A DNA stretch of 40,265 nucleotides from Oscillospiraceae bacterium (lineage in GTDB: Bacteria; Bacillota; Clostridia; Oscillospirales; CAG-272). The notes beneath the pieces are model-generated. The model was given only the letters and a program-made list of their open reading frames with translations, was not told the DNA's origin and searched no databases. A program made the position numbers and the translations under genes. Below, one piece after another: positions 25,418 through 33,222 of the stretch (position 1 is its first letter; the number at the start of each line of letters is the position of its first letter). Location of the stretch: the NCBI GenBank assembly GCA_015063685.1, contig SVTR01000033.1, positions 1-40,265 on the forward strand, written 5' to 3'.

Positions 25418-25894
25418 TCAGAGAAAAGCCTTCAGTTTTTCAATATGGGACTGCTCAAATTCCGTTAATTCCTTGGCGACGGTCAGCATTTCCTCACAGT
25501 CCTTTTGGCCTTCAAAGCGATGGCAAAGGCGGGTAGCCTCGGTGATGGCCATGGTAGATCCCTCTATGAGCATCTGGGCAACGTGGGAGGAGGTGGCATC
25601 CATGGCGGTGTTCATGGCGATCCCCATACGGGCGGCCATGCGGGTCATGAGGGGCTCCTCCTTGGCCTCGGCCTTATGCTTGGCGAGAAAATCCTTGACC
25701 TTTCCCGCCGCCTTTTCGTAATAGCACATGGCCGCCGTCATGGTGGTCTTCATGCCGTTGTCCTCCACCTTGGGAAGCAGATGGAGCACGGCGTCACTAC
25801 CCATGGTGATATTTTTGTAAAGCTCGGTGGCCAGCTCCACCGCAGGCGCTTTTTTCTCCTCTCCTACAGAGGATGCGGTTTTGGTTTTTTCCAT
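25418..25894 (-). CDS. Helical protein of unknown function, ferritin-like fold possible
   Basis: 158 aa, no membrane segment and no signal peptide. After a short polar lead (1-20) it is almost wholly amphipathic helix with four long segments, divided roughly at residues 48, 75, 105 and 132. The composition (many Met, Glu, Lys, Ala) recalls four-helix bundles such as the ferritin-like superfamily or DUF2383-type proteins. I see no clear ExxH di-iron pair in the right positions, so metal binding is not supported. AAAGGAG lies before the ATG. The gene is single and divergent from efp. Confidence 0.7.
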   Translation of the reverse strand: MEKTKTASSVGEEKKAPAVELATELYKNITMGSDAVLHLLPKVEDNGMKTTMTAAMCYYEKAAGKVKDFLAKHKAEAKEEPLMTRMAARMGIAMNTAMDATSSHVAQMLIEGSTMAITEATRLCHRFEGQKDCEEMLTVAKELTEFEQSHIEKLKAFL

Positions 25895-26088
25895 AATGAA
25901 TTTCTCCTTTCGGTTGTTGTATCATCAGTATGCTCCAAAACTCCGAAAATATTGCATGTGCGCTCGGTTGATCCTCTTTCGAGCCGTAAATCACCCGAAT
26001 TCGCCGTCCGAACGTGGTATAAATGGAAATATTTTTTAAAAAACCGCAAAAAAATCTCGCGCGGCACTAAAAAAATGCGAAAACCCCC

Positions 26089-26117
26089 TTGAAAAAGGAG
26101 ATGAAATAGTGTATAAT
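26089..26117 (+). promoter_or_regulatory. efp promoter
   Basis: TTGAAA, 17 bases, TATAAT forms a strong sigma-A promoter. The 5' leader is about 75 bases and ends in TTGGAGG before the efp start. The rest of the divergent 304-bp intergenic region (25895-26198) shows no other clear signal; a promoter for the minus-strand gene is expected but only weak candidates are visible. Confidence 0.85.
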
Positions 26118-26198
26118 AAAGCGTAAGTATAAAATCTATTACTCTGTGTACCGTCGGGTATACGGGGTGAACGACAAAATTTTTGGAGGTTTACTATT

Positions 26199-26756
26199 AT
26201 GGTAGTAGCTGGCGATTTTAAAAACGGTTTGACCTTTGATATGGACGGCGTCGTCTATCAGGTCATCGAGTTTCAGCACGTTAAGCCCGGTAAGGGCGCA
26301 GCGTTCGTTCGCGCCAAGATCAAGAACTGCATCAGCGGCGGCGTAACCGAGCGTACTTTCAACCCCACCGATAAGTTTGAGAACGCTCACATCGAGCGCA
26401 GAGATCTGCAGTATTCCTACGACGACGGCGATCTGTACCACTTCATGGACACCGAGACCTGGGAAGAGACCCTCATCAACCACGATCAGGTTGGCGAGAA
26501 CTTCCAGTTCGTCAAGGAAGAGATGATGTGCAAGATCATTTCCTACAAGGGCACCATCCTGGGCGTTGAGCCCCCCACATTCGTGGAGCTGGCTGTCGTT
26601 TCCACCGAGCCCGGCTTTGCAGGTAACACCGCAACCAACACCCTGAAGCCCGCCACCCTGGAGACCGGCGCTGTGGTCAAGGTTCCCCTGTTCATCAACG
26701 AGGGTGAGGTTCTGAAGATCGACACCCGTACCGGTGAGTATCTGTCCCGCGCATAA
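26199..26756 (+). CDS. efp: Elongation factor P
   Basis: 185 aa. EF-P rescues ribosomes stalled at consecutive prolines. The three beta-barrel layout is intact, beginning with [17 protein letters not shown]. The loop that reaches the peptidyl-transferase centre is VKPGKGAAF with Lys32 at its tip. In Bacillus the same Lys32 carries a 5-aminopentanol group, so a similar modification is plausible (inference). The protein ends with the family motif [13 protein letters not shown]. It is separated by only 25 bp from the CD1247-like gene, so the two are probably cotranscribed. Confidence 0.97.
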   Translation: MVVAGDFKNGLTFDMDGVVYQVIEFQHVKPGKGAAFVRAKIKNCISGGVTERTFNPTDKFENAHIERRDLQYSYDDGDLYHFMDTETWEETLINHDQVGENFQFVKEEMMCKIISYKGTILGVEPPTFVELAVVSTEPGFAGNTATNTLKPATLETGAVVKVPLFINEGEVLKIDTRTGEYLSRA

Positions 26757-26781
26757 TTATTCCATCAAGGAGGATCATGTG

Positions 26782-27246
26782 ATGATCGAGAAAGCTGCTT
26801 ATATCAAGGGTCTTTGCGACGGCCTGGAGCTGGACAACAGCACCAAGGAGGGCAAGGTCATTCTGGCACTGCTGGAGCTGGTGGAGGAAATGGCTGAAAC
26901 CATCGACGAGATGCAGGATAAGATGAGCGACCTGGAGGACTACTGCGAGGAGCTGGATGAGGATCTCGGCGACGTTGAGGAGGTTCTTCTGGACCTGGAC
27001 GACGAGGACGAGGACGATTTCGACGATTGCGATGGCGACTGTGAGAACTGCTGCCTGGATTGCGACCTGGATGACGAGGATGAGGACGAGGAATTTTTTG
27101 AGATCGTCTGCCCCTCCTGCGGCGATATCGTTTGCTTTGACTCCAGCATTGATCCCGAGGAGCTGAGATGCCCCGCCTGCAATGCCAAGTTTGAGTGCAT
27201 TGTTGACGAGGATGACCTGAAGGCTCTGGACGGAGACGAGGCGTAA
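26782..27246 (+). CDS. CD1247-like acidic zinc-ribbon protein
   Basis: 154 aa. The N terminus MIEKAAYIKGLCDGLELD, followed by a helical EEMAETIDEMQDKMSDLE, matches the CD1247 N-terminal domain seen downstream of efp or near aro/xerD genes in Clostridia. A very acidic linker (about 70-105) contains five extra cysteines (C83, C87, C90, C91, C94). The end is a zinc ribbon with CPSC (110-113) and CPAC (130-133). AAGGAGG lies 8 bases before the ATG (a GTG at 26779 is also possible). It may be an RNA-polymerase- or ribosome-associated regulator, but no function is established. It is the second gene of the efp transcript. Confidence 0.8.
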   Translation: MIEKAAYIKGLCDGLELDNSTKEGKVILALLELVEEMAETIDEMQDKMSDLEDYCEELDEDLGDVEEVLLDLDDEDEDDFDDCDGDCENCCLDCDLDDEDEDEEFFEIVCPSCGDIVCFDSSIDPEELRCPACNAKFECIVDEDDLKALDGDEA

Positions 27247-27252
27247 GTCTTG

Positions 27253-27299
27253 GGGCATCTCTCGCATCTCGCCGCACGCTGAGTATTTAGAGATGACCC
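27253..27299. repeat. Family B element, copy 3 (47 bp, one-arm form)
   Basis: GGGCATCTCT at 27253 and TTTAGAGATGACC ending at 27299 form inverted ends. The interior (GCATCTCGCCGCACGCTGAG) is the reverse complement of the left arm of copy 1 (1891-1935) with few changes. It is therefore a solo arm that folds on itself, 6 bp after the CD1247-like stop codon. Confidence 0.7.
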
Positions 27300-27314
27300 T
27301 TAATTCATATTGAA

Positions 27315-27342
27315 AAGCACTGCAATTTTTTGCAGTGCTTTT
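27315..27342 (+). terminator. Intrinsic terminator after efp and the CD1247-like gene
   Basis: AAAAGCACTGCAA and TTGCAGTGCTTTTT form a perfect 13-bp stem with a T-tract. It ends the efp transcript, just downstream of the family B arm. Confidence 0.9.
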
Positions 27343-27365
27343 TCATATAAAACCGCCCCCGGCTC

Positions 27366-27394
27366 TTGACAAAATCTCGGTTTGGGTTTATAAT
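27366..27394 (+). promoter_or_regulatory. glnN promoter
   Basis: TTGACA, 17 bases, TATAAT is an exact sigma-A consensus. The leader to glnN is about 57 bases and contains no recognisable glutamine riboswitch or TnrA/GlnR site. Confidence 0.9.
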
Positions 27395-27457
27395 GCCCCT
27401 ATAAAATGCGGAAGTGTTTTATTTTTCTTGAATTCATGATGTGAAAGGGTCAAACCT

Positions 27458-29554
27458 ATGTCTGTAAAAAATATTCCCGAGCTTTTCGGCAGTATGGTCT
27501 TCAACGACGAGGTCATGCGTCAGCGTCTCCCCAAAGAGGTCTACAAATCCCTGACCAGGACCATTGCCACCGGCGGCACCATTGATCCCGCCATTGCCGA
27601 CGTGGTGGCCAACGCCATGAAGGACTGGGCCATTGAAAAGGGCGCAACCCACTACACCCACTGGTTCCAGCCCTTGACCGGCGTCACCGCCGAGAAGCAC
27701 GATGCCTTCATATCCCCCATCCCCGGGGATCGCGTGGTCATGGAATTTTCGGGCAAGGAGCTCATCAAGGGTGAGCCGGATGCCTCCTCCTTCCCCTCGG
27801 GCGGTCTGCGTGCCACCTTTGAGGCCCGTGGTTATACCGCCTGGGATCCCGCATCCTATGCCTTTGTTAAAGACCGTACCTTGTATATCCCCACCGCCTT
27901 CTGTGCTTACACGGGCGAAGCGTTGGATACCAAGACTCCCCTGCTCCGTTCCATGGATGCCATCAGCCGCGAGGCTCTGCGCATTCTGCGGCTCTTTGGA
28001 GACACCACCACCAAGCGGGTGACCACCACCGTGGGCGCGGAACAAGAGTATTTTCTCATCAACAAAGAATATTTTGAGGGCCGCAAGGATCTTCTGTACT
28101 GCGGACGTACCCTTTTCGGCGCTCCCGCCCCCAAGGGACAGGAGATGGACGATCACTATTTCGGCCCCATCAAGCCCAAGGTAGCCGCCTTTATGAAGGA
28201 GCTGGACGAGGTGCTGTGGACCTTGGGCGTCAACGCCAAAACCGAGCACAACGAGGCCGCGCCCTCCCAGCATGAGCTGGCGCCCGTCTACGCCACCACC
28301 AATATGGCCGTGGATCAGAACCTGCTTACCATGGAGTACATGAAACTGACCGCCGAGAAGCACGGCATGGTCTGCCTCCTCCATGAAAAGCCTTACGCGG
28401 GAGTCAACGGCTCTGGCAAGCACAACAACTGGTCTCTCACCACCGACGAGGGCAAAAATCTGGTCAAGCCCGGCAAAAATCCTCGTGAAAACACCCTGTT
28501 TTTGCTGCTTTTGGCCGCCATTGTCCGGGCTGTGGATGAATACCAGGATCTTTACCGTATGTCGGTAGCCTATCCCGGCAACGATCACCGCCTCGGCGGC
28601 TTTGAGGCGCCTCCCGCCATCATTTCTCTGTTTTTGGGCGACGAGCTGGACGAGATCATAGACGCCATCGTAGAGGGGGTTGACTACGCCAAGCACACCG
28701 CCCCCACCATGAATTTGGGTATTCCCTCGGTGCCCACCTTCCGCAAGGACACCACCGACCGCAACCGCACCTCCCCCATCGCCTTCACGGGCAACAAGTT
28801 TGAGTTCCGCTCCCTGGGTTCCTCTCAGAACATTGCCCTACCTAATATCGTGCTGAACACCACCGTGGCCAAGGTGCTTTGCGACATGGCCGACCGTTTG
28901 GAGGGAGCTCAAGACTTCGCCGCCGAGGTGGCCGCGGTCATCAAGGATACCTTTACCAATCACAAGCGCATCATCTTTAACGGCAACGGCTACTCCGCTG
29001 AATGGACAGCAGAGGCCGCCCGCCGGGGTCTTTTGAATCTCCGCACCACCGTGGAGGCCTGTGAGACCCTCACGGATCCCAAAAACATCACCCTTTTTGA
29101 GCAGTTCGGTGTACTCAGCGAGGTGGAGCTTCGCTCCCGCCAGGAGATCATGATGGAGAATTACGCCAAGGTGCTGAACATCGAAGCGCAGACCATGATC
29201 ATCATGGCCTCCCGTCAGATCATCCCCGCCGTTGAAGCTTATCTCGGACAGCTTTCCGAGACTGCCGCAAACAAGCAAAAGGTCTGCGGTGACGAAGCCA
29301 TCACTCTTGAAAAGGAGCTGATCACCCGTTTGTCAGCCTTGAACGCTAAGACCTTCCGTGCCGTGGAAGCCCTTCGTCAGGCTGACCGTGAGGCCACCGC
29401 CGCGGGAGACGCTCACGCCGTAGCCTGCGCCTTCCGGGACAAGGTGGTGCCCGCCATGGCATCCCTCCGCGCCCCCGTAGACGAAATGGAAACCCTCATG
29501 CCCTCGAAGCTGTGGCCTCTGCCGACGTACGGAGAAATGACGTATCAGCAGTAA
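27458..29554 (+). CDS. glnN: Type III glutamine synthetase
   Basis: 698 aa. GSIII joins ammonia to glutamate using ATP; it is a dodecamer common in Bacteroidetes and gut Clostridia. The length is typical (about 700 aa, against 450-470 for type I). Recognisable motifs are [10 protein letters not shown] (around residue 197), [11 protein letters not shown] (around 317), a Lys/Glu-rich central part, and the C-terminal helical domain ending [21 protein letters not shown] lies before the ATG. It is monocistronic with its own consensus promoter and terminator. Regulation is probably transcriptional, but no regulator site is evident. Confidence 0.97.
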   Translation: MSVKNIPELFGSMVFNDEVMRQRLPKEVYKSLTRTIATGGTIDPAIADVVANAMKDWAIEKGATHYTHWFQPLTGVTAEKHDAFISPIPGDRVVMEFSGKELIKGEPDASSFPSGGLRATFEARGYTAWDPASYAFVKDRTLYIPTAFCAYTGEALDTKTPLLRSMDAISREALRILRLFGDTTTKRVTTTVGAEQEYFLINKEYFEGRKDLLYCGRTLFGAPAPKGQEMDDHYFGPIKPKVAAFMKELDEVLWTLGVNAKTEHNEAAPSQHELAPVYATTNMAVDQNLLTMEYMKLTAEKHGMVCLLHEKPYAGVNGSGKHNNWSLTTDEGKNLVKPGKNPRENTLFLLLLAAIVRAVDEYQDLYRMSVAYPGNDHRLGGFEAPPAIISLFLGDELDEIIDAIVEGVDYAKHTAPTMNLGIPSVPTFRKDTTDRNRTSPIAFTGNKFEFRSLGSSQNIALPNIVLNTTVAKVLCDMADRLEGAQDFAAEVAAVIKDTFTNHKRIIFNGNGYSAEWTAEAARRGLLNLRTTVEACETLTDPKNITLFEQFGVLSEVELRSRQEIMMENYAKVLNIEAQTMIIMASRQIIPAVEAYLGQLSETAANKQKVCGDEAITLEKELITRLSALNAKTFRAVEALRQADREATAAGDAHAVACAFRDKVVPAMASLRAPVDEMETLMPSKLWPLPTYGEMTYQQ

Positions 29555-29588
29555 GAGATCAATGCTATAAAACAAAAGACTTTCCAAA

Positions 29589-29627
29589 AAATCGCCCCAC
29601 AGACCGTAAAGATCTGTGGGGCGATTT
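29589..29627 (+). terminator. glnN terminator
   Basis: ATCGCCCCACAGA and TCTGTGGGGCGAT form a 13-bp GC-rich stem around a 9-base loop, followed by TTATTATAG. It lies 35 bp after the glnN stop codon. Confidence 0.85.
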
Positions 29628-29658
29628 ATTATAGCTATAACGGTCACAAAGACTGGGA

Positions 29659-29820
29659 TCAGTCCTTCTTCTTCAGGACAACGGCGGCGGCAACAGCGGT
29701 CGTGATCACTGCGGTAGCACCCAGAACAGAGCTGCATCCGCTCTCGTCGGAAGCGCCAATGCCCTCCGCGTCTGTAGTAGCACCCTCGGCCGCAGTGTCC
29801 TCGGACTTCTTGTTGGACAT
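29659..29820 (-). CDS. 53-aa peptide with a sorting-signal-like C terminus
   Basis: A small open frame starting ATG at 29820 (or 29835, giving five more residues), not larger because an in-frame TAA lies 15 bases before 29835. The first half is acidic and polar (MSNKKSEDTAAEG onward). The second half is SGCSSVLGATAVITTAVAAA followed by VVLKKKD. A Cys-Ser-Ser start, about 20 hydrophobic residues and a KKKD end are what I recall from the C termini of many surface proteins of gut Clostridia, which suggests a membrane anchor or sorting tail. There is no N-terminal signal and no clear ribosome binding site. It could be a remnant of a larger decayed gene, a small peptide, or chance. It lies downstream of thiT beyond that gene's terminator. 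Confidence 0.4.
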   Translation of the reverse strand: MSNKKSEDTAAEGATTDAEGIGASDESGCSSVLGATAVITTAVAAAVVLKKKD

Positions 29821-29858
29821 ACCGTTGGAGGTCATTGAAGAAAAATTTTAAGCAAAAA

Positions 29859-29881
29859 TGCAGGGGAAATATTCCCCTGCA
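29859..29881 (-). terminator. thiT terminator
   Basis: TGCAGGGGAAT and ATTCCCCTGCA (plus-strand reading with a one-base centre) form an 11-bp stem, followed on the minus strand by TTTTTG. It lies about 20 bases past the end of thiT. Confidence 0.85.
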
Positions 29882-29900
29882 CCTTTGTTGCAAAATAAGC

Positions 29901-30494
29901 TTACTTTTTCATGGGTCTCAAGGTCTTGGGATCCAACGCCCGGCAAAGCAGGACAGCCAGAGCCGCTGTCAGAATGGCGTTGGGAATCATGTAAGACCCA
30001 TTGTACACAATGGAATACACCCAGGGATTCCAGCCCTCAAAGGCGTAAGAGCCCCACAGGATGCCGCCCGACAAGGTACTGCACACATATCTGAGCAGGC
30101 AAACGATAACCGCGCCCACACCGTACCCCAGGAGCCTGTGCTTTTTGCCGAAGGGTCTCCCAAAGAGCTCAGAGGCGCCCAGGATGGAAAAGGCGATCAC
30201 GTAGTCCAGCAGAACGCAAAGCAGGACGGCCCACCAGGTATTGGCCGGAGGCACGTACCAGCCCATGAGCATCTGCAATCCCGAAAAGACCACGCCGGCG
30301 CCAATGCCCCAGACAGGGCCGCGGCGGAAGCCATAGTAGACGATAGGGAGCATGCCGATGGTGATACCGCCGCCGTTGATCCACACCCGATTGAAGGGGA
30401 GCAATGCGCAGACAAAGTCCAAAGCCCATGCCAACGCCAAAATCATGGCTCCCTCCACCAGAGCAAGCAGGTGTTGTTTGTAGTTTTTTTTCAT
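29901..30494 (-). CDS. thiT: Energy-coupled thiamine transporter ThiT
   Basis: 197 aa. ThiT is the substrate-binding (S) component of an ECF transporter for thiamine and works with the shared EcfAA'T module, not present here. Five to six membrane helices are visible. Family motifs are LALAWALDFV near the N terminus, INGGGITIGMLPIVYYGFRRG (about 39-59) and GAYAFEGWNPWVYSIVYNGSYM-like residues near 145-165 that form the thiamine pocket. AGGAGG lies 9 bases before the ATG. A TPP riboswitch and a terminator just upstream show that it is switched off when thiamine pyrophosphate is abundant. Typical length is about 190-200 aa. Confidence 0.92.
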   Translation of the reverse strand: MKKNYKQHLLALVEGAMILALAWALDFVCALLPFNRVWINGGGITIGMLPIVYYGFRRGPVWGIGAGVVFSGLQMLMGWYVPPANTWWAVLLCVLLDYVIAFSILGASELFGRPFGKKHRLLGYGVGAVIVCLLRYVCSTLSGGILWGSYAFEGWNPWVYSIVYNGSYMIPNAILTAALAVLLCRALDPKTLRPMKK

Positions 30495-30519
30495 AAAAAA
30501 CCACCTCCTGAATAAAAAA

Positions 30520-30549
30520 TTGACCGCACGGAAAATCTCCGCAGGCCAA
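30520..30549 (-). terminator. Riboswitch-controlled terminator before thiT
   Basis: On the minus strand TTGGCC then GCGGA pairs with TCC then GCGGTCAA, with one small internal bulge, and six T follow. It sits between the TPP aptamer and the AGGAGG of thiT, so it is the expected expression platform for control by premature termination. Confidence 0.7.
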
Positions 30550-30585
30550 CTCCAAAGAAGGTGATCAAACTTCTTATTCTGAAAA

Positions 30586-30682
30586 TGCTTCCTACGCCGG
30601 TATTATCCGTATCAGGTTAAGGGTTCATGCTATTGCACATCTCAGCCGGCCTCGTGCGTCCACTTGCCAGCACCCCTGATTT
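30586..30682 (-). ncRNA. TPP riboswitch (THI element)
   Basis: The minus strand carries the conserved parts in order: CAGGGGTGC, GGCTGAGAT, ACCCTTAACCTGATACGG, ATAATACCGGCGTAGGAAG. These match the thiamine pyrophosphate aptamer, including the CTGAGA pyrimidine-sensor loop and the final pyrophosphate-binding helix. It lies directly downstream of a strong promoter and upstream of thiT, the expected arrangement. Confidence 0.96.
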
Positions 30683-30699
30683 TCTATGCGATTCGGTTT

Positions 30700-30728
30700 A
30701 TTATAGCACACAAAAAAGGCTTTGTCAA
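30700..30728 (-). promoter_or_regulatory. Promoter of the thiT transcript
   Basis: On the minus strand TTGACA (complement of 30723-30728), 17 bases, TATAAT (complement of 30700-30705) gives an exact sigma-A consensus, about 18 bases before the riboswitch. Confidence 0.92.
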
Positions 30729-30731
30729 GAT

Positions 30732-30767
30732 AAATTTTCGGGAGAGGCTTCCCCCTCCCGAAAATTT
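30732..30767. terminator. Terminator of the mnmG/parAB-linked genes (bidirectional)
   Basis: AAATTTTCGGGAG and CTCCCGAAAATTT form a 13-bp stem with a 10-base loop. On the minus strand it lies about 70 bp past the amidotransferase stop and just before the thiT promoter, so it insulates thiT from upstream transcription. Confidence 0.8.
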
Positions 30768-30778
30768 TTTGAATTATT

Positions 30779-30835
30779 GGGAACCTTTAAAAACTCTATT
30801 GGCGAGTGAGCCGCAAGGGAGTTTTTAGAGGTGAT
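30779..30835. repeat. Family B element, copy 4 (57 bp, abutting a stop codon)
   Basis: GGGAACCTTTAAAAACTC at 30779 and GAGTTTTTAGAGGTGATC ending at about 30836 form inverted ends. The left 45 bp closely match the left end of copy 2 (18278-18322). The right end touches the stop codon of the peptidase C26 gene (30836-30838). Confidence 0.75.
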
Positions 30836-31531
30836 CTATTGTCTGCAGGCCTCAATGAACGCCTCAAAAAGCTTCAAGGAATGGTTGTCATCCTCCCGCC
30901 CGCAGTAGATCTCGGGATGGAACTGAACACCCACGAAAAATCGGTGATGGGGATCACGCAGTACCTCCACGAATCCCTCCTCGCTGACAGCCTCCACTTC
31001 AAGCCCCTGTGCCACATCCTTCACATTTTGGTGGTGGAAGGTATTGACGTAAATGGTATCCAAGCCTGTGATGCGCTGTAAATAGCCACCGTCTGTCAAT
31101 TTCAGAGGTTGCTTACGGTTTTCTCCCGCATCCTCTTGTCTGTGTCCGTCAATGTGTTGATACAGGGTTCCGCCGCGGCAGACATTCATAACCTGGATAC
31201 CCCGACAGATACCAAAAATCGGCTTGCCGGAGGCCATAGCCAAGGGAAACATGGCCATTTCAAAGCCATCCCGTATTTCGTCCACCTCTACGTTGTCAAA
31301 GGCGATGGTCTCACCGTAATATTTGGGATCCACGTCCACGCCGCCCGAAAACAAAAATCCGTCGCACATATGGGCGTAGGCCTGTAGCTGCTCCTCGTTA
31401 TCTGTGTAGCCCAAGGGAATGCACCAGCCACCGGCGCGCCAAACGGCGTTAATATATGTATGGTTGACCTTCAAAAAACCGTCCTGGCGTGAGCTCATCA
31501 TGCCGATCAGGGGTCTCTTTTGCTCGTTCAT
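30836..31531 (-). CDS. Peptidase C26 / gamma-glutamyl-gamma-aminobutyrate hydrolase family
   Basis: 231 aa class I glutamine amidotransferase-like hydrolase, related to PuuD, which cleaves gamma-glutamyl bonds in the cytoplasm. The catalytic triad is visible: Cys109 in GICRGIQ, His205 and Glu207 in VQFHPE. The family marker FSGGVDVDPKYYGE lies at 61-74. The substrate is not predictable; gamma-glutamyl-GABA or another gamma-glutamyl compound is possible. TTGGAG precedes the ATG and only 23 bp separate it from the membrane-protein gene, so it is the last gene of the parAB-linked transcript. The end of the gene is in contact with a family B repeat and a terminator follows. Confidence 0.88.
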   Translation of the reverse strand: MNEQKRPLIGMMSSRQDGFLKVNHTYINAVWRAGGWCIPLGYTDNEEQLQAYAHMCDGFLFSGGVDVDPKYYGETIAFDNVEVDEIRDGFEMAMFPLAMASGKPIFGICRGIQVMNVCRGGTLYQHIDGHRQEDAGENRKQPLKLTDGGYLQRITGLDTIYVNTFHHQNVKDVAQGLEVEAVSEEGFVEVLRDPHHRFFVGVQFHPEIYCGREDDNHSLKLFEAFIEACRQ

Positions 31532-31554
31532 TGTTTATCTCCAATTGTTCATAT

Positions 31555-32256
31555 TTAGTTCACAACATTACCGTCGCCCTTGAGAATACCGATCAGGTTA
31601 TCTACCAGCTGCACCATATCGGGCAGCAGGAAGCATACCAGAACCGCAATGATGGTGGTTACGATGATGACCAGCAAAAAGGCGCGCCAGCCGGAGCCCT
31701 TGTGGTCAAATCTGATATCCGCCGCGTAGTGCTCCTCATCGGGAATATAAAAGTGCGCCGTGTTAAAATCAATGTTGTATTTCGGTTCGATAAAGCCTTT
31801 GTCGTTGCCGTTTTTGGCAATATGAGCCTCGCGCATTTTCGCCACGTCGGCTTCAAAGGCCTCTTTTTCCACACATTTTACTACCTTGCTCAGTACCGTC
31901 GTCCTGCGCATGTTGGATTTGATGGCAGCGTCCTTGAGATAGCCCAGCTCCTCCAAGGTTTTCGCCTTTTCGGGCCAAAAACACTCTTCCTTGATGATCT
32001 TTCTCACGAACTTGCCCAGTTTATTTTTGTCGTAGGCCGCCATGATAGAGGCAATGATGATACCTACGCACATACCGAGGATGATATTTCTCGCCGTAAT
32101 GAGGGAGCCCGAACCCATATTGATGTTTTCGTACCTTCCCATGTCTACCGAGAAATATTTTCCCTCTATGTAAGCCCAAAGCTCTTCCCACAAAGACATT
32201 TCCTGCGTCAAATGCCTCACGCGGGGGAGAAATCTCGATATGATCAGTCCAAACAA
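31555..32256 (-). CDS. Membrane protein of unknown function downstream of parB
   Basis: About 233 aa, family not recognised. Two clear hydrophobic segments: ITARNIILGMCVGIIIASIM (about 53-72) and AFLLVIIVTTIIAVLVCFLL (about 191-210). Between them lies a charged region of about 115 residues, probably cytoplasmic or extracellular helix plus strand (FDHKGSGWR near its end). The TTG at 32256 behind AAAGGGGG is preferred; ATG at 32199 is the alternative but its ribosome binding site is too close. The gene lies 36 bp after parB and 23 bp before the amidotransferase and so belongs to the same transcript. A role in chromosome or division-site biology is only a guess from position. Confidence 0.7.
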   Translation of the reverse strand: MFGLIISRFLPRVRHLTQEMSLWEELWAYIEGKYFSVDMGRYENINMGSGSLITARNIILGMCVGIIIASIMAAYDKNKLGKFVRKIIKEECFWPEKAKTLEELGYLKDAAIKSNMRRTTVLSKVVKCVEKEAFEADVAKMREAHIAKNGNDKGFIEPKYNIDFNTAHFYIPDEEHYAADIRFDHKGSGWRAFLLVIIVTTIIAVLVCFLLPDMVQLVDNLIGILKGDGNVVN

Positions 32257-32292
32257 CCCGGATGTCCCCCTTTCGTTATGATTTGTTCACAA

Positions 32293-33204
32293 TTATTCAA
32301 ACAGGTCATCACCGACCAGCAGCTTCAACAGATCCTCCAAATCACCGTCATCCTCGTAAGAGATTTCCACGGTCTTTTTTCGGCCCGTCTGGGTAATGCG
32401 TACCTTTCTGCCCATACGGGTCTGCACCTTCTGCTCCAGATCCTTCATATACACCTTTTTTTGGAGCTTTTCCGTATCCTCCTCGGAAAGCTCCTCTACT
32501 TCTGGGTGGTTCTGAGCAGCGATCATCTGCTTGACCATACGCTCAACCTCACGAACCGACAGATCCTTGTCCTGGATCTTGTTGGCGATGCTCAGCATAT
32601 CCTCCAGATACATCAGAGGAAGGAGCGCTCTTGCGTGACCCATGGAGATCTTCCCGTCTCTCAGAAGCATCTGAATTTCTTCGGGAAGATCCAAAAGTCT
32701 CAGGGTATTGGCAATGGCAGAACGGCTCTTACCAACCTGGCGGGAAAGCTCCTCCTGGGTCATCTGATACTTATCCAGGAGAACCTTGTAGGCCATGGCC
32801 TCTTCAATGCTGTTCAGATCCATACGCTGCATATTTTCAATCAGAGATACCTGAGCAACCTTCAGATCGTCACCCGAGATGATCACCGCGGGAATATCCG
32901 AAAGACCCGCCAATTTTGCGGCTCTCCAGCGGCGCTCACCGGCAATGATCTCATAGGAATCCTCAAAAATAGCGCCGTTAAAGCCCAGATCACGCACCAC
33001 AATGGGCTGAATCACGTCGTGCACGGCAATAGAATCCGCCAAAGCCTGGAGAGCTTCCTGATCAAAATCCTTACGGGGCTGATCCTTTCGAGGCTCAATT
33101 TTACTGAGGGAAATGCGCTCGGTTGACTTGTTTTCGGTCATGATGCTGTTATCTTCCAGCAGAGAATAGAAATTTCTGCCCAATCCGCCTTGTTTTTTTG
33201 CCAT
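32293..33204 (-). CDS. parB: Chromosome partitioning protein ParB/Spo0J
   Basis: 303 aa. ParB is a CTP-dependent clamp that loads at parS sites and spreads along DNA to organise the origin region. The N terminus MAKKQGGLGRNFYSLLED is typical of chromosomal Spo0J. The CTP-binding region includes ISLSKIEPRKDQPRKDF and GERRWRA (89-95). The parS-reading helix-turn-helix is around MTQEELSRQVGKSRSAIANTL (about 148-168). A C-terminal dimerisation domain follows a charged linker. Four parS sites lie 870 bp upstream, beyond parA. The start codon has TAAGGAGG just upstream. Confidence 0.96.
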   Translation of the reverse strand: MAKKQGGLGRNFYSLLEDNSIMTENKSTERISLSKIEPRKDQPRKDFDQEALQALADSIAVHDVIQPIVVRDLGFNGAIFEDSYEIIAGERRWRAAKLAGLSDIPAVIISGDDLKVAQVSLIENMQRMDLNSIEEAMAYKVLLDKYQMTQEELSRQVGKSRSAIANTLRLLDLPEEIQMLLRDGKISMGHARALLPLMYLEDMLSIANKIQDKDLSVREVERMVKQMIAAQNHPEVEELSEEDTEKLQKKVYMKDLEQKVQTRMGRKVRITQTGRKKTVEISYEDDGDLEDLLKLLVGDDLFE

Positions 33205-33222
33205 GATCTCTACCTCCTTAAA

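Noticed and set aside
29333..29893. A 186-codon minus-strand frame overlapping the end of glnN
   Set aside because: It has no domain, runs through the glnN terminator and overlaps glnN coding sequence; a different frame here gives the 53-aa peptide instead.
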